64,000 nt of DNA from Pseudomonadota bacterium (GTDB lineage Bacteria; Pseudomonadota; Alphaproteobacteria; Rhodobacterales; Rhodobacteraceae), in contig JAIUPC010000006.1 of the NCBI GenBank assembly GCA_020161655.1, positions 186,001 through 250,000 on the forward strand, given 5' to 3'. The notes under the pieces are model-generated. The model was not told the origin of the DNA, did not search any database, and saw only the letters and a list, made by a program, of their open reading frames with translations. This document shows, one piece after another, positions 55,684-63,357 of the stretch. Positions within the stretch are counted from its first letter, which is position 1, and the number at the start of each line of letters is the position of its first letter. A program made the translations under genes and the position numbers.

Positions 55684-56022
55684 ATGAAACTGAGCGCACG
55701 GGAAGCGGATGGGGCGATGGTCGTCCGGGTCGAGGAAAGCCGGATCGACGCGGCGGTGGCGATCCAGTTCAAGGACGCGATGCGGGAAATGACGCAAGCC
55801 GCGCGGGGCCGCGTGGTGCTTGATCTGGCGCGGGTCGGCTTCATCGACAGTTCCGGCCTTGGCGCCATCGTCTCGGTCCTGAAGTTCCTCGCCCCCGACC
55901 GGCGGCTTGAACTCGCGGCCCTCGGCCCGAATGTGGAAAGGGTGTTCCGGCTGACCCGCATGAACGAGGTCTTCCGCATCCTGCCCGAAAGCCCCGGAGC
56001 ACTCGCCAAAGATGATGGCTGA
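55684..56022 (+). CDS. STAS-domain anti-sigma factor antagonist
   Basis: A 112-residue STAS protein of the SpoIIAA/RsbV type. The phosphorylation motif IDSSGLGAIV is intact near residues 54-63 with a serine at 56/57, the site that a kinase would modify to switch partners. It is followed with 11 bases of overlap by an anti-sigma kinase gene, so the two form a partner-switching pair. No PP2C phosphatase, the usual third member, is in the vicinity. The controlled process is unknown. Confidence 0.9.
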   Translation: MKLSAREADGAMVVRVEESRIDAAVAIQFKDAMREMTQAARGRVVLDLARVGFIDSSGLGAIVSVLKFLAPDRRLELAALGPNVERVFRLTRMNEVFRILPESPGALAKDDG

Positions 56023-56476
56023 CCGGCGGAACTCCATGCCCGCGCCGACCGACACGGGCACAAGGCTCGACCTCAGGTTCGAGGCGGAACCCTTTGCCGT
56101 GCGCCGCGCACTTTGCCGCACCGTCGCCACCTTCGCGGGCCGGATCGGCGAGGCGGCGGCGGGCGCGCTGGAACTCGCGCTGGCGGAGGTGCTGAACAAT
56201 ATCGTCATTCATGCCTATGGCGGCGACGGCGGCAGCATCTCGCTCAGCATCGAATTCAGAGCCGACGCCCTCCATTGCCGGATCTGCGATGCCGGCAGGG
56301 CGATCCCCGGCGGCGCACCGCCATCCGTCGGGCCGGACACCGACCCTGCCGGGCAGCCGGCCCTGCGCGAGGGGGGCTGGGGGTGGCAGATCCTGCGAAA
56401 GCTCGCAGAGGATCTGACCTATGAACGCGCCGGAGGGGAGAATCGCCTGACCTTCCGCATCGCGACGATGGGTTGA
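56012..56476 (+). CDS. RsbW-like anti-sigma serine kinase/ATP-binding protein
   Basis: A 154-residue GHKL ATPase of the RsbW/SpoIIAB type. The N-box ELALAEVLNNIVIHAYGG lies near residues 54-71, the G1 box CDAGRAIPGG near 92-101 and the G2-like GGWGWQILRKL near 121-131. It should bind a sigma factor or other target and phosphorylate the STAS partner encoded just ahead. A start one codon later (ATG 56015) is possible. No sigma factor gene is adjacent, so the target may be distant or non-sigma. Confidence 0.88.
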   Translation: MMADRRNSMPAPTDTGTRLDLRFEAEPFAVRRALCRTVATFAGRIGEAAAGALELALAEVLNNIVIHAYGGDGGSISLSIEFRADALHCRICDAGRAIPGGAPPSVGPDTDPAGQPALREGGWGWQILRKLAEDLTYERAGGENRLTFRIATMG

Positions 56477-56612
56477 GGCTGGAAACCGGCACCGCAAACA
56501 CCACGCTGGCGGCGGAAGCGCATCGCCGTAGGGTGAGGTCGCACCGGAAGGTCCAATGACGCGCGGCAAACCGCCACAACGCGGGTATTCTCAAGTTTTG
56601 GCCGCGGCACCG

Positions 56613-56638
56613 GGAACCAATCATGCTAGCGTCGCGTT
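56613..56638 (+). promoter_or_regulatory. EcfG-like promoter of the glycine-zipper lipoprotein
   Basis: GGAAC (56613-56617) and CGTT (56635-56638) are spaced by 17 bases, an exact match to the EcfG general-stress promoter consensus of alphaproteobacteria. The predicted start is about 30 bases ahead of the lipoprotein ATG. Many Rhodobacterales are thought to lack EcfG, so this may be another ECF sigma or chance. Confidence 0.45.
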
Positions 56639-56675
56639 TGAGGGCAAGCGACCCTCTCGATACCTGGAGAATTCG

Positions 56676-56945
56676 ATGAACAAACTGATCCTTGCGCTGC
56701 CGCTGATGCTTTCCCTCGCCGCCTGCCAGACGGCCGGCACCGGCGCCAACAGCGGCCTGACCACCGGCGCGCTGACCGGTGCTGCCGTTGGCGCCATCGC
56801 GGCGGATGATGGCGACCGTCTTGAAGGCGCGATGCTTGGCGGCGTAGCCGGCGGTGCCGTTGGCGCCATCGTCGACGCCAACAACAACCGCATGTGCACC
56901 TATCGCTATTCGGATGGCCGCACGTATCAGGCCGCCTGCCCGTAA
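56676..56945 (+). CDS. Glycine-zipper lipoprotein
   Basis: An 89-residue predicted outer-membrane or periplasmic lipoprotein. A signal sequence ends in the lipobox LAAC (cysteine near residue 17). The middle part has alternating glycine and alanine (TTGALTGAAVGAIAADD, then LGGVAGGAVGAIVDAN), a glycine-zipper membrane motif as in the 17 kDa antigen and OmpA-like lipoproteins. A cysteine-rich end (MCTYRYSDGRTYQAACP) follows. It has an EcfG-like promoter and its own terminator. Envelope stress is a plausible role. Confidence 0.85.
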   Translation: MNKLILALPLMLSLAACQTAGTGANSGLTTGALTGAAVGAIAADDGDRLEGAMLGGVAGGAVGAIVDANNNRMCTYRYSDGRTYQAACP

Positions 56946-56972
56946 GGTCGGGCTGCAAGACCTGTGACTGAA

Positions 56973-57003
56973 CTCGTGCGCGTCAGGCGCGCACGAGCTT
57001 TTC
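56973..57003 (+). terminator. Terminator of the lipoprotein gene, overlapping the ilvE stop
   Basis: CTCGTGCGCG (56973-56982) pairs with CGCGCACGAG (56988-56997), five-base loop, followed by CTTTTC. The last codons of ilvE lie within the hairpin. Confidence 0.75.
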
Positions 57004-57852
57004 ATATTCGCTGGAAACGCGGCGGGTCAGGTCGCCGACCTCGAAGTTGTAGGTGCCGATCTGGCCCACCGGCGTGACCTCGGCCGCGGTGCCGGTCAGC
57101 CAGCACTGCTCGAACCCTTCAAGCTCTTCCGGCATGATGTGGCGTTCGTGGACCTTGATCTGCATGTCCTTCAGCATACCGATGACCGTCTGCCGCGTCA
57201 GGCCGTTCAGGAAGCAGTCCGCCTTCGGCGTATGCACCTCGCCGTCCTTGACGAAGAAGATGTTGGCGCCGGTCGCCTCGGCGACATAGCCGCGATAGTC
57301 GAACATCATCGCATCCGAACAACCCTTGGCCTCGGCGGCGTGCTTGGACATGGTGCAGATCATGTAAAGCCCGGCGGCCTTCGCCTCTGACGGGATGGTT
57401 TCCGGCGAGGGGCGCTTCCATTTGGAGATGTCGAGCCTGGCGCCCTTCATCTTGGCATCGCCGTAGTAGTTGCCCCATTCCCAGCCGGCGACGGCCATCC
57501 TGACCGGATTGCGCCGCGCCGAAACGCCCATGTCCTCGCCCGCGCCGCGCCATGCCACCGCGCGGACATAGGCGTTGGTCCAGCCATTGGCCTTCAGCAT
57601 CGCTTCCTTGGCCGCGTCGATCTCTTCGGGCGTATAGGGGATCTCCATGTCCAGAAGCTCGCCCGAGCGGATCAGGCGCTTCGAATGCTCATGGCCCTTG
57701 AAGATCTTGCCGTCATAGCACCGCTCGCCCTCGAAGACCGACGAGGCATAGTGCAGCGCATGTGTCAGGATATGCACCTTCGCATCGCGCCAGTCGACGA
57801 GCTTGCCGTCCATCCAGATCTTGCCGTCACGATCATCATAGGCACCAGCCAT
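56983..57852 (-). CDS. ilvE: Branched-chain amino acid aminotransferase
   Basis: A 289-residue class IV aminotransferase for leucine, isoleucine and valine. The opening AGAYDDRDGKIWMDGKLVDW and HVLTHALHYASSVFEGERCY-like block near residues 27-45 are typical. The pyridoxal region, with YRGYVAEATGANIFFV near 185, and the late LTGTAAEVTPVGQIG follow. A promoter region of about 160 bases separates it from the divergent petP-like gene. It ends inside the hairpin that terminates the lipoprotein gene on the other strand. Confidence 0.95.
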   Translation of the reverse strand: MAGAYDDRDGKIWMDGKLVDWRDAKVHILTHALHYASSVFEGERCYDGKIFKGHEHSKRLIRSGELLDMEIPYTPEEIDAAKEAMLKANGWTNAYVRAVAWRGAGEDMGVSARRNPVRMAVAGWEWGNYYGDAKMKGARLDISKWKRPSPETIPSEAKAAGLYMICTMSKHAAEAKGCSDAMMFDYRGYVAEATGANIFFVKDGEVHTPKADCFLNGLTRQTVIGMLKDMQIKVHERHIMPEELEGFEQCWLTGTAAEVTPVGQIGTYNFEVGDLTRRVSSEYEKLVRA

Positions 57853-57953
57853 TTTCGGTCCTCCAGAGCAAAGCCGTTTGCAAATGTTGCGCCGAATAGG
57901 TCCGTTTCGGACATATAGTTGCGCGAAATCGCGGACTGGCTAACAATTGATTC

Positions 57954-57982
57954 TTGGAAAGTCAACAAGGCTGACATAAAAT
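57954..57982 (+). promoter_or_regulatory. Sigma-70 promoter of petP-like gene
   Basis: TTGGAA (57954-57959) and TAAAAT (57977-57982) are 17 bases apart. A start site near 57989 supports an ATG at 58012 and excludes earlier in-frame starts. An inverted repeat GTCCG-TTT-CGGAC at 57900-57912 lies further upstream. Confidence 0.6.
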
Positions 57983-58011
57983 CCGGAAAGACCAGCAAAG
58001 CGAGCGACAGA

Positions 58012-58521
58012 ATGGAAGTTGGGAGGACAGAGACGGGCGGCGGCGAGAGCCTCCTGTTTCTCACCGATGAGCAACTCCGGAAAGGGATCGAGGCGATGTA
58101 CTTCGCCTATCGCGCCTTCACGGCCGACCCGGACCGCATTCTTGAAACCCATGAATACGGACGGGCGCATCACCGGGCGATCCATTTCATCAACCGCCAG
58201 TCGGGGCTGACGGTGAACATGCTTCTCATCATGCTGGGCGTGACCAAGCAGTCCTTGAACCGCGTGCTCAGGACGCTGGTCGAGGATGGGCTCGTCGAGG
58301 CGCGGATCGGGCGGCGCGACAAGCGCGAGCGCAATCTCTACCTGACCGAGAAGGGCGCAGCGCTGGAGCGCGAGCTTTCCGATGCCCAGCGGGCGCGGAT
58401 GCGGGCGGCGTACCGCGCCGCCGGCCCCGCTGCCGTCGCCGGCTTCCGCCAGGTGCTCGAGGCGATGATGGACCCGGAAATCAGGCGGCATTACCAGGCC
58501 ATGAAGGACGGCGCGGCATGA
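58012..58521 (+). CDS. petP: MarR-family regulator (PetP-like)
   Basis: A 169-residue MarR-type winged-helix regulator. The recognition region LTVNMLLIMLGVTKQSLNRV is followed by the wing ARIGRRDKRERNLYLTEKG at residues 105-124. It precedes an OmpR-type regulator with a four-base overlap (ATGA), as in the petP-petR pair of Rhodobacter capsulatus, where the genes are needed for cytochrome bc1. Here petABC is not adjacent and ilvE is divergent. Naming follows synteny and similarity by recognition. The start is supported by a promoter at 57954-57982. Confidence 0.8.
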   Translation: MEVGRTETGGGESLLFLTDEQLRKGIEAMYFAYRAFTADPDRILETHEYGRAHHRAIHFINRQSGLTVNMLLIMLGVTKQSLNRVLRTLVEDGLVEARIGRRDKRERNLYLTEKGAALERELSDAQRARMRAAYRAAGPAAVAGFRQVLEAMMDPEIRRHYQAMKDGAA

Positions 58522-59234
58522 CGGCACAGGCGGAGATTCACCTGCTGATCGTCGATGATGACGAACGGATCAGGATGCTTTTGCAGAAGTACCTGATCCG
58601 CAACGGCTTCTGGGTGACGGCGGCGCGCGACGGCGGCCATGCGCGGCGGCTTCTTGCCGGGCTCGACTTCGATCTCATCGTTCTGGACGTGATGATGCCG
58701 GGCGAGGATGGCGTCTCGCTCACGCGCGACCTCAGGCGCAGCATGGCGACGCCGATCCTTCTTTTGACCGCCAGGGGCGAGGCGGACGACCGCATCGCCG
58801 GGCTTGAGGCGGGGGCTGATGACTACCTGACGAAGCCCTTCGAGCCAAAGGAACTGCTTCTCAGGATCAACGCGATCCTGCGCCGCACCCCGCCGCAGAC
58901 CGAAACCCGGCTGCCGCGCGTGTTGCAGATGGGGCCGGTGCGCTACGATGTCGACCGGGGCGAGATGTGGCGCGGCGACGACCTCATCCGCCTGACCGCG
59001 ACCGAGGCGGCGCTGATGCGCATCTTCGCCACCCGCCCGGGCGAGGCGGTGAGCCGGACCCAGCTTGTCGAGGATCTGGGCCGCAGCGGTGGCCGGGGCG
59101 AGACGGCGCAGGCGCAGGAACGCGCCGTCGATGTCCAGATCACCCGGCTTCGCCGCAAGGTGGAAAGCGATCCGAAACAGCCGCGCTATCTCCAGACCGT
59201 CCGGGGCGCGGGCTACATGTTGCAGCCGGAATGA
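58518..59234 (+). CDS. petR: OmpR-family response regulator (PetR-like), orphan
   Basis: A 238-residue response regulator. The receiver has the acidic pair VDDDER near residue 12, the phospho-acceptor in IVLDVMMPGEDG (Asp57), and a lysine in LTKPFEP near 105. The C-terminal OmpR winged helix has the VDVQITRLRRKVESDP block near residue 200. No histidine kinase gene is nearby, so the phosphate source is unknown. It is coupled to the PetP-like gene, and the pair resembles the PetP-PetR locus of Rhodobacter capsulatus. The downstream gap holds repeat copy E. Confidence 0.85.
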   Translation: MTAQAEIHLLIVDDDERIRMLLQKYLIRNGFWVTAARDGGHARRLLAGLDFDLIVLDVMMPGEDGVSLTRDLRRSMATPILLLTARGEADDRIAGLEAGADDYLTKPFEPKELLLRINAILRRTPPQTETRLPRVLQMGPVRYDVDRGEMWRGDDLIRLTATEAALMRIFATRPGEAVSRTQLVEDLGRSGGRGETAQAQERAVDVQITRLRRKVESDPKQPRYLQTVRGAGYMLQPE

Positions 59235-59254
59235 TCCCCCACTGGCGGATCATG

Positions 59255-59287
59255 CCTTCGGCGAAGGTATTTCAGGCAAGATGAAAG
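59255..59287 (+). repeat. Intergenic repeat copy E (diverged core)
   Basis: A CCTTC-GGC-GAAGG hairpin (59255-59267) runs into a core GGTATTTCAGGCAAGATG at 59266-59283 that resembles the cores of copies A to D. It lies between petR and the HDAC-like gene. Confidence 0.45.
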
Positions 59288-59294
59288 CAGTGCT

Positions 59295-60227
59295 TTGACA
59301 ACCCTACTCTTTACCCATGAAAGCGGCCTTGCCCATGTCTCGCCCCTCGGCCATCCCGAGCGGGCGGAGCGGCTGGAGGCGATCACGGCGGCGCTCGCGG
59401 GACCCGGTTTCGCGGCCCTCGCCCGGCGCGCGGCGCCACTGGCCGATGAGGCCGAGGTGCTGCGCTGTCACGCGCCTGAGCATCTGGCCGGCATCAAGGC
59501 GGCGCGGCCAGAGCGGGGCTGGTCCCAGATTGACGCCGATACCTACATGTCGCCGGGATCGTGGGAGGCCGCCCTTCGCGCCATCGGCGGGGCGGAGGCG
59601 GCGGTCGATGCCGTCCTTTCGGGCGAAGCGGCGAATGCCTTCGTCGCGATGCGGCCCCCCGGCCATCATGCCGAAAGGGACCGGGCGATGGGGTTCTGCC
59701 TATTCGGAACCGTGTCTGTTGCGGCCAGATACGCGCTGGATCACCACGGCCTTGCCCGCGTCGCCGTCCTCGATTTCGACGTCCATCACGGCAACGGCAC
59801 CCAGGATCTTCTCTGGGACGAGCCGCGGGCGGTCTTCGTTTCTTCCCAGCAGATCCCGCTCTATCCCGGCTCCGGCCATGCCGATGAGACGGGGGCGCAT
59901 GGCCAGATCGTCAACCTGCCGCTCCGTCCCGGGTCGGGCGGGGCGGAGATGCGGGCGGCATGGCGGCCCGCGCTGGCCCGTGTCGCCGACTTCGCCCCCG
60001 ACCTGATCCTGATCTCCGCCGGCTTCGATGCCCATCGCGACGACCCATTGGGAGGCCTCAACTGGACGGAAGACGATTTCGCCTGGATCACCGGCGCCAT
60101 CTGCGATCTGGCGGCGAAGACCTGCGGCGGGCGGGTGGTATCCTGCCTTGAGGGTGGCTATGATCTTGATGCACTCGCCGCCTCGGTCGCGGCACATGTC
60201 ACTGTCCTGATGGAGCGCGGCCAATGA
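59295..60227 (+). CDS. Histone deacetylase family protein (AcuC/APAH-like)
   Basis: A 310-residue zinc deacetylase fold protein. The active-site segments are RPPGHHAERDRAMGFCLF near residue 125 and DFDVHHGNGTQ near 160, with the metal aspartates and histidine, and a late GGYDLDALA. Bacterial members act on acetylpolyamines or acetylated proteins; the substrate is not decided. The start is a TTG at 59295, giving the family N-terminus TTLLFTHESGLAHVSPLG; there is no ATG in frame nearby. Its stop overlaps the xseB start (ATGA), at the head of an isoprenoid operon. Confidence 0.9.
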   Translation: MTTLLFTHESGLAHVSPLGHPERAERLEAITAALAGPGFAALARRAAPLADEAEVLRCHAPEHLAGIKAARPERGWSQIDADTYMSPGSWEAALRAIGGAEAAVDAVLSGEAANAFVAMRPPGHHAERDRAMGFCLFGTVSVAARYALDHHGLARVAVLDFDVHHGNGTQDLLWDEPRAVFVSSQQIPLYPGSGHADETGAHGQIVNLPLRPGSGGAEMRAAWRPALARVADFAPDLILISAGFDAHRDDPLGGLNWTEDDFAWITGAICDLAAKTCGGRVVSCLEGGYDLDALAASVAAHVTVLMERGQ

Positions 60228-60460
60228 GCGATATTTCCGCCCTTAGCTTCGAAGAAGCGATGAAAGAGCTTGAGGGCGTCGTGCGCGACCTCGAATCCGG
60301 CAATGTCGAACTGGAGAAATCCATTTCGCTTTACGAACAGGGCGCGAGACTGAAGGCGCATTGCGAGAAGAAGCTGAAGGAGGCCGAGGAGAAGGTCGCC
60401 CGCATCACGCTCGGCCCAGATGGCCAGCCGAATGGCACAACCCCGGTCGAAGGCCTCTAG
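60224..60460 (+). CDS. xseB: Exodeoxyribonuclease VII small subunit
   Basis: A 78-residue XseB with the full family pattern: LSFEEAMKELEGVVRDLESG near residues 6-25, then VELEKSISLYEQGARLKAHC, followed by a short variable tail. It joins XseA in single-strand DNA degradation. Its start overlaps the HDAC-like gene, and its stop (TAG) is directly followed by the GTG of ispA. The xseB-ispA-dxs order is a widely shared operon. Confidence 0.95.
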   Translation: MSDISALSFEEAMKELEGVVRDLESGNVELEKSISLYEQGARLKAHCEKKLKEAEEKVARITLGPDGQPNGTTPVEGL

Positions 60461-61321
60461 GTGTTCGAGGAACGGCTGAGAAGGGTGCAGTCGAAGGTGC
60501 AGGAGGCGCTCGATGATGCGCTTGCCTTCCACGCCGAACTGCCGGTCATCCATGCCATGCGCTACGCCCTGCAGGGCGGCAAGCGCCTCCGCGCCCTTCT
60601 GGTGATCGAAAGCGCGCGGCTCCACGGCATCCATGAACCCGATGTCATGCCCGCCGCCGCCGCGGTCGAGGCGCTGCATGCCTATTCGCTGATCCATGAC
60701 GACCTGCCGGCAATGGATGACGATGCCTTGCGCCGCGGCCAGCCCACCGTCCATGTGAAATGGGACGATGCCACGGCGATCCTTGCCGGGGACGCGCTTC
60801 AGACCTTCGCCTTCGAGCTTTGCTGCGACCCGATCCTCGGCGCGCGCCGGATCGAACTGGTGGCGGCGCTGGCGAAAGCCTCGGGCGCCGAGGGCATGGT
60901 CCTGGGCCAGGCGCTCGACATCGCCGCCGAGACCGCGCCCCAGCCGCTGACCCTGGAGGAGATCACCAGACTTCAGGCTGCCAAGACCGGCGCGCTCATC
61001 ACCTTCGCGGCGACCTCGGGGGCGATCCTTGCCGGTGCCGACACAAGGCCGCTGACCGCCTATGCCAAGGCGCTCGGCCTTGCCTTCCAGATCGCCGACG
61101 ACATCCTTGATGTGGCGGGCGATCCGAAGAAGGCCGGCAAGAAGCTTGGCAAGGATGCCGCCGCCGGCAAGGCCACCTTCGTCTCGCTCCTCGGGCTGGA
61201 GGCTGCGAAAAAGCGGGCTGCGGCATTGATACAGGAAGCAGAGGCGGCGCTTTTGCCCTATGGTGACCGCGCCAACACCTTGAGGGACGCCGCGCGTTTC
61301 GTTATCTCGCGCGAGATGTAA
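60461..61321 (+). CDS. ispA: Farnesyl diphosphate synthase
   Basis: A 286-residue short-chain prenyl diphosphate synthase, adding isopentenyl diphosphate to make geranyl and farnesyl diphosphate. The first aspartate-rich motif is in [19 protein letters not shown] near residue 80, and the second is [10 protein letters not shown] near 217. The GTG start follows the xseB stop with no gap, a tight coupling. With dxs next, this is an isoprenoid block supplying quinones and, in phototrophs, carotenoids. Confidence 0.95.
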   Translation: MFEERLRRVQSKVQEALDDALAFHAELPVIHAMRYALQGGKRLRALLVIESARLHGIHEPDVMPAAAAVEALHAYSLIHDDLPAMDDDALRRGQPTVHVKWDDATAILAGDALQTFAFELCCDPILGARRIELVAALAKASGAEGMVLGQALDIAAETAPQPLTLEEITRLQAAKTGALITFAATSGAILAGADTRPLTAYAKALGLAFQIADDILDVAGDPKKAGKKLGKDAAAGKATFVSLLGLEAAKKRAAALIQEAEAALLPYGDRANTLRDAARFVISREM

Positions 61322-61337
61322 ACGGCAAGGGCCGGTG

Positions 61338-63254
61338 ATGAACGAGAGACCCCTTACCCCGACGCTCGACCGCGTGACGGTTCCGTCCGACCTCAAGGCC
61401 CTGTCGAACCGGGAGCTGCGCCAGCTCGCCGATGAGCTTCGGGCCGAGACGATCAGCGCGGTTTCCGTCACCGGCGGCCATCTTGGCGCCGGGCTTGGCG
61501 TGGTCGAACTGACCGTGGCGCTCCATGCCGTCTTCAACGCGCCGCATGACAAGATCATCTGGGATGTCGGCCATCAGTGCTATCCGCACAAGATCCTGAC
61601 CGGCCGCCGCGACCGGATCAGGACGCTTCGGATGAAGGACGGGCTTTCGGGCTTCACCAAGCGCTCGGAAAGCCCCTTCGACCCCTTCGGCGCCGCCCAT
61701 TCCTCCACCTCGATCTCCGCCGCCCTCGGTTTCGCCGTGGCGCGCGACCTTGGCGGTGACGCCGGCGATGCCGTGGCCGTCATCGGCGACGGCGCGATGA
61801 GCGCCGGCATGGCCTATGAGGCGATGAACAACGCCGGCCACCTGAAAAAGCGGCTCTTCGTCGTCCTGAATGACAATGAGATGTCGATCGCCCCGCCGGT
61901 CGGCGCCATGTCGGCCTATCTATCCCGGCTTTACGCCGGCGCGCCCTATCAGGAGCTGAAGGCCGCCGCCAAGGGCGCGATCAGCCTCCTGCCGGAGCCT
62001 TTCCAGGAAGGCGCCCGCCGCGCCAAGGAAATGCTGAAGGGCATGACCATCGGCGGCACGCTTTTCGAGGAACTGGGCTTTTCCTATGTCGGCCCCATTG
62101 ACGGCCATGACATGGAGCAGTTGCTGAGCGTCCTTCGCACGGTCCATGACCGCGCCGATGGCCCGGTCCTCATCCATGTTCTGACGAAGAAGGGCAAGGG
62201 CTTCGCCCCCGCCGAACGCGCCTCGGACAAGGGTCACGCCACCGGCAAGTTCGACCCGGTCACGGGCGAACAGAAGAAGGCCCCCTCGAACGCGCCCGCC
62301 TATACCAAGGTCTTCGCGCAAAGCCTGATCCGGGAGGCGGAGGCCGACGACAGGATCGTCGCCATCACTGCCGCCATGCCCGATGGAACAGGGTTGAACC
62401 TTTTCGCCGAGCGATTCCCGAAGCGCTGCTTCGATGTGGGCATCGCCGAACAGCACGCCGTGACCTTCTCTGCCGGTCTCGCGGCATCAGGGCTAAAGCC
62501 CTTCTGCGCGCTCTATTCGACCTTCCTCCAGCGCGGCTACGATCAGGTCGTGCATGACGTGGCGATCCAGCGTCTGCCGGTCCGCTTCGCCATCGACCGC
62601 GCCGGGTTGGTGGGGGCGGATGGCGCCACCCATGCCGGCGCCTTCGACGTGGCCTATCTCGCCAACCTGCCCGGCATGGTGGTGATGGCTGCGGCGGATG
62701 AGGCGGAACTGGTCCACATGGTCTCCACCGCCGCCGCGATCGACGACCGGCCTTCCGCCTTCCGCTTCCCGCGCGGCGAGGGCGTCGGGGTGGAGATGCC
62801 GGAACGCGGGCGCCCGCTTGAGATCGGCAAGGGCCGCGTGATTGCCGAAGGCGGCCGCGTCGCGATCCTCTCCTTCGGCACGCGGCTTTCCGAGGTCCTG
62901 AAGGCGCGCGAAGCCCTCAGCCAGCGCGGCCTTGCGCCGACCGTCGCCGATGCCCGCTTCGCCAAGCCCCTGGACCGCGAGTTGATCCTTCAGCTAGCCC
63001 GCCACCATGAGGCGCTCATTACCGTCGAGGAAGGCGCCATCGGCGGCTTCGGCAGCCATGTCGCGCAGTTGCTGGCCGAGGAGGGCGTCTTCGACCATGG
63101 GCTGAAGTTCCGCTCCATGGTCCTGCCCGACATCTTCATCGACCAGGCGAGCCCGGAAGACATGTACGCCGTCGCCGGCATGAACGCGCCAGAGATCGAG
63201 GCGAAGGTGCTTGAGGTGCTGGGCGTGCCATCGGTCGCGAGCAAGCGCGCCTGA
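61338..63254 (+). CDS. dxs: 1-deoxy-D-xylulose-5-phosphate synthase
   Basis: A 638-residue DXS, the first enzyme of the non-mevalonate isoprenoid pathway. The thiamine site is [18 protein letters not shown] near residue 153 with NDNEMSI near 180. HVLTKKGKG near 285 and the transketolase-like second half with [16 protein letters not shown] near 370 follow. The ATG at 61338 is chosen; a GTG just before it in frame is also possible. It comes 16 bases after the ispA stop, as the last gene in the operon. Confidence 0.97.
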   Translation: MNERPLTPTLDRVTVPSDLKALSNRELRQLADELRAETISAVSVTGGHLGAGLGVVELTVALHAVFNAPHDKIIWDVGHQCYPHKILTGRRDRIRTLRMKDGLSGFTKRSESPFDPFGAAHSSTSISAALGFAVARDLGGDAGDAVAVIGDGAMSAGMAYEAMNNAGHLKKRLFVVLNDNEMSIAPPVGAMSAYLSRLYAGAPYQELKAAAKGAISLLPEPFQEGARRAKEMLKGMTIGGTLFEELGFSYVGPIDGHDMEQLLSVLRTVHDRADGPVLIHVLTKKGKGFAPAERASDKGHATGKFDPVTGEQKKAPSNAPAYTKVFAQSLIREAEADDRIVAITAAMPDGTGLNLFAERFPKRCFDVGIAEQHAVTFSAGLAASGLKPFCALYSTFLQRGYDQVVHDVAIQRLPVRFAIDRAGLVGADGATHAGAFDVAYLANLPGMVVMAAADEAELVHMVSTAAAIDDRPSAFRFPRGEGVGVEMPERGRPLEIGKGRVIAEGGRVAILSFGTRLSEVLKAREALSQRGLAPTVADARFAKPLDRELILQLARHHEALITVEEGAIGGFGSHVAQLLAEEGVFDHGLKFRSMVLPDIFIDQASPEDMYAVAGMNAPEIEAKVLEVLGVPSVASKRA

Positions 63255-63357
63255 GGCAATCCTTCGGCAGCGGGCGAAACTGCTTCGCCTTGTCGCTCAC
63301 TGGCCAAGCCCCGCCCGGGCGTCCTACCCTTCCGGCAACCTTCGGAAGGACAAGACC

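Noticed and set aside
57919-58011. Upstream ATG of the PetP-like regulator
   Set aside because: It lies ahead of a good sigma-70 promoter (57954-57982), so it would not be on the transcript.
63273-63289. Hairpin GGCGAA/TTCGCC after dxs as a terminator
   Set aside because: The stem has only six pairs and no T tract follows, so I do not list it as a terminator.
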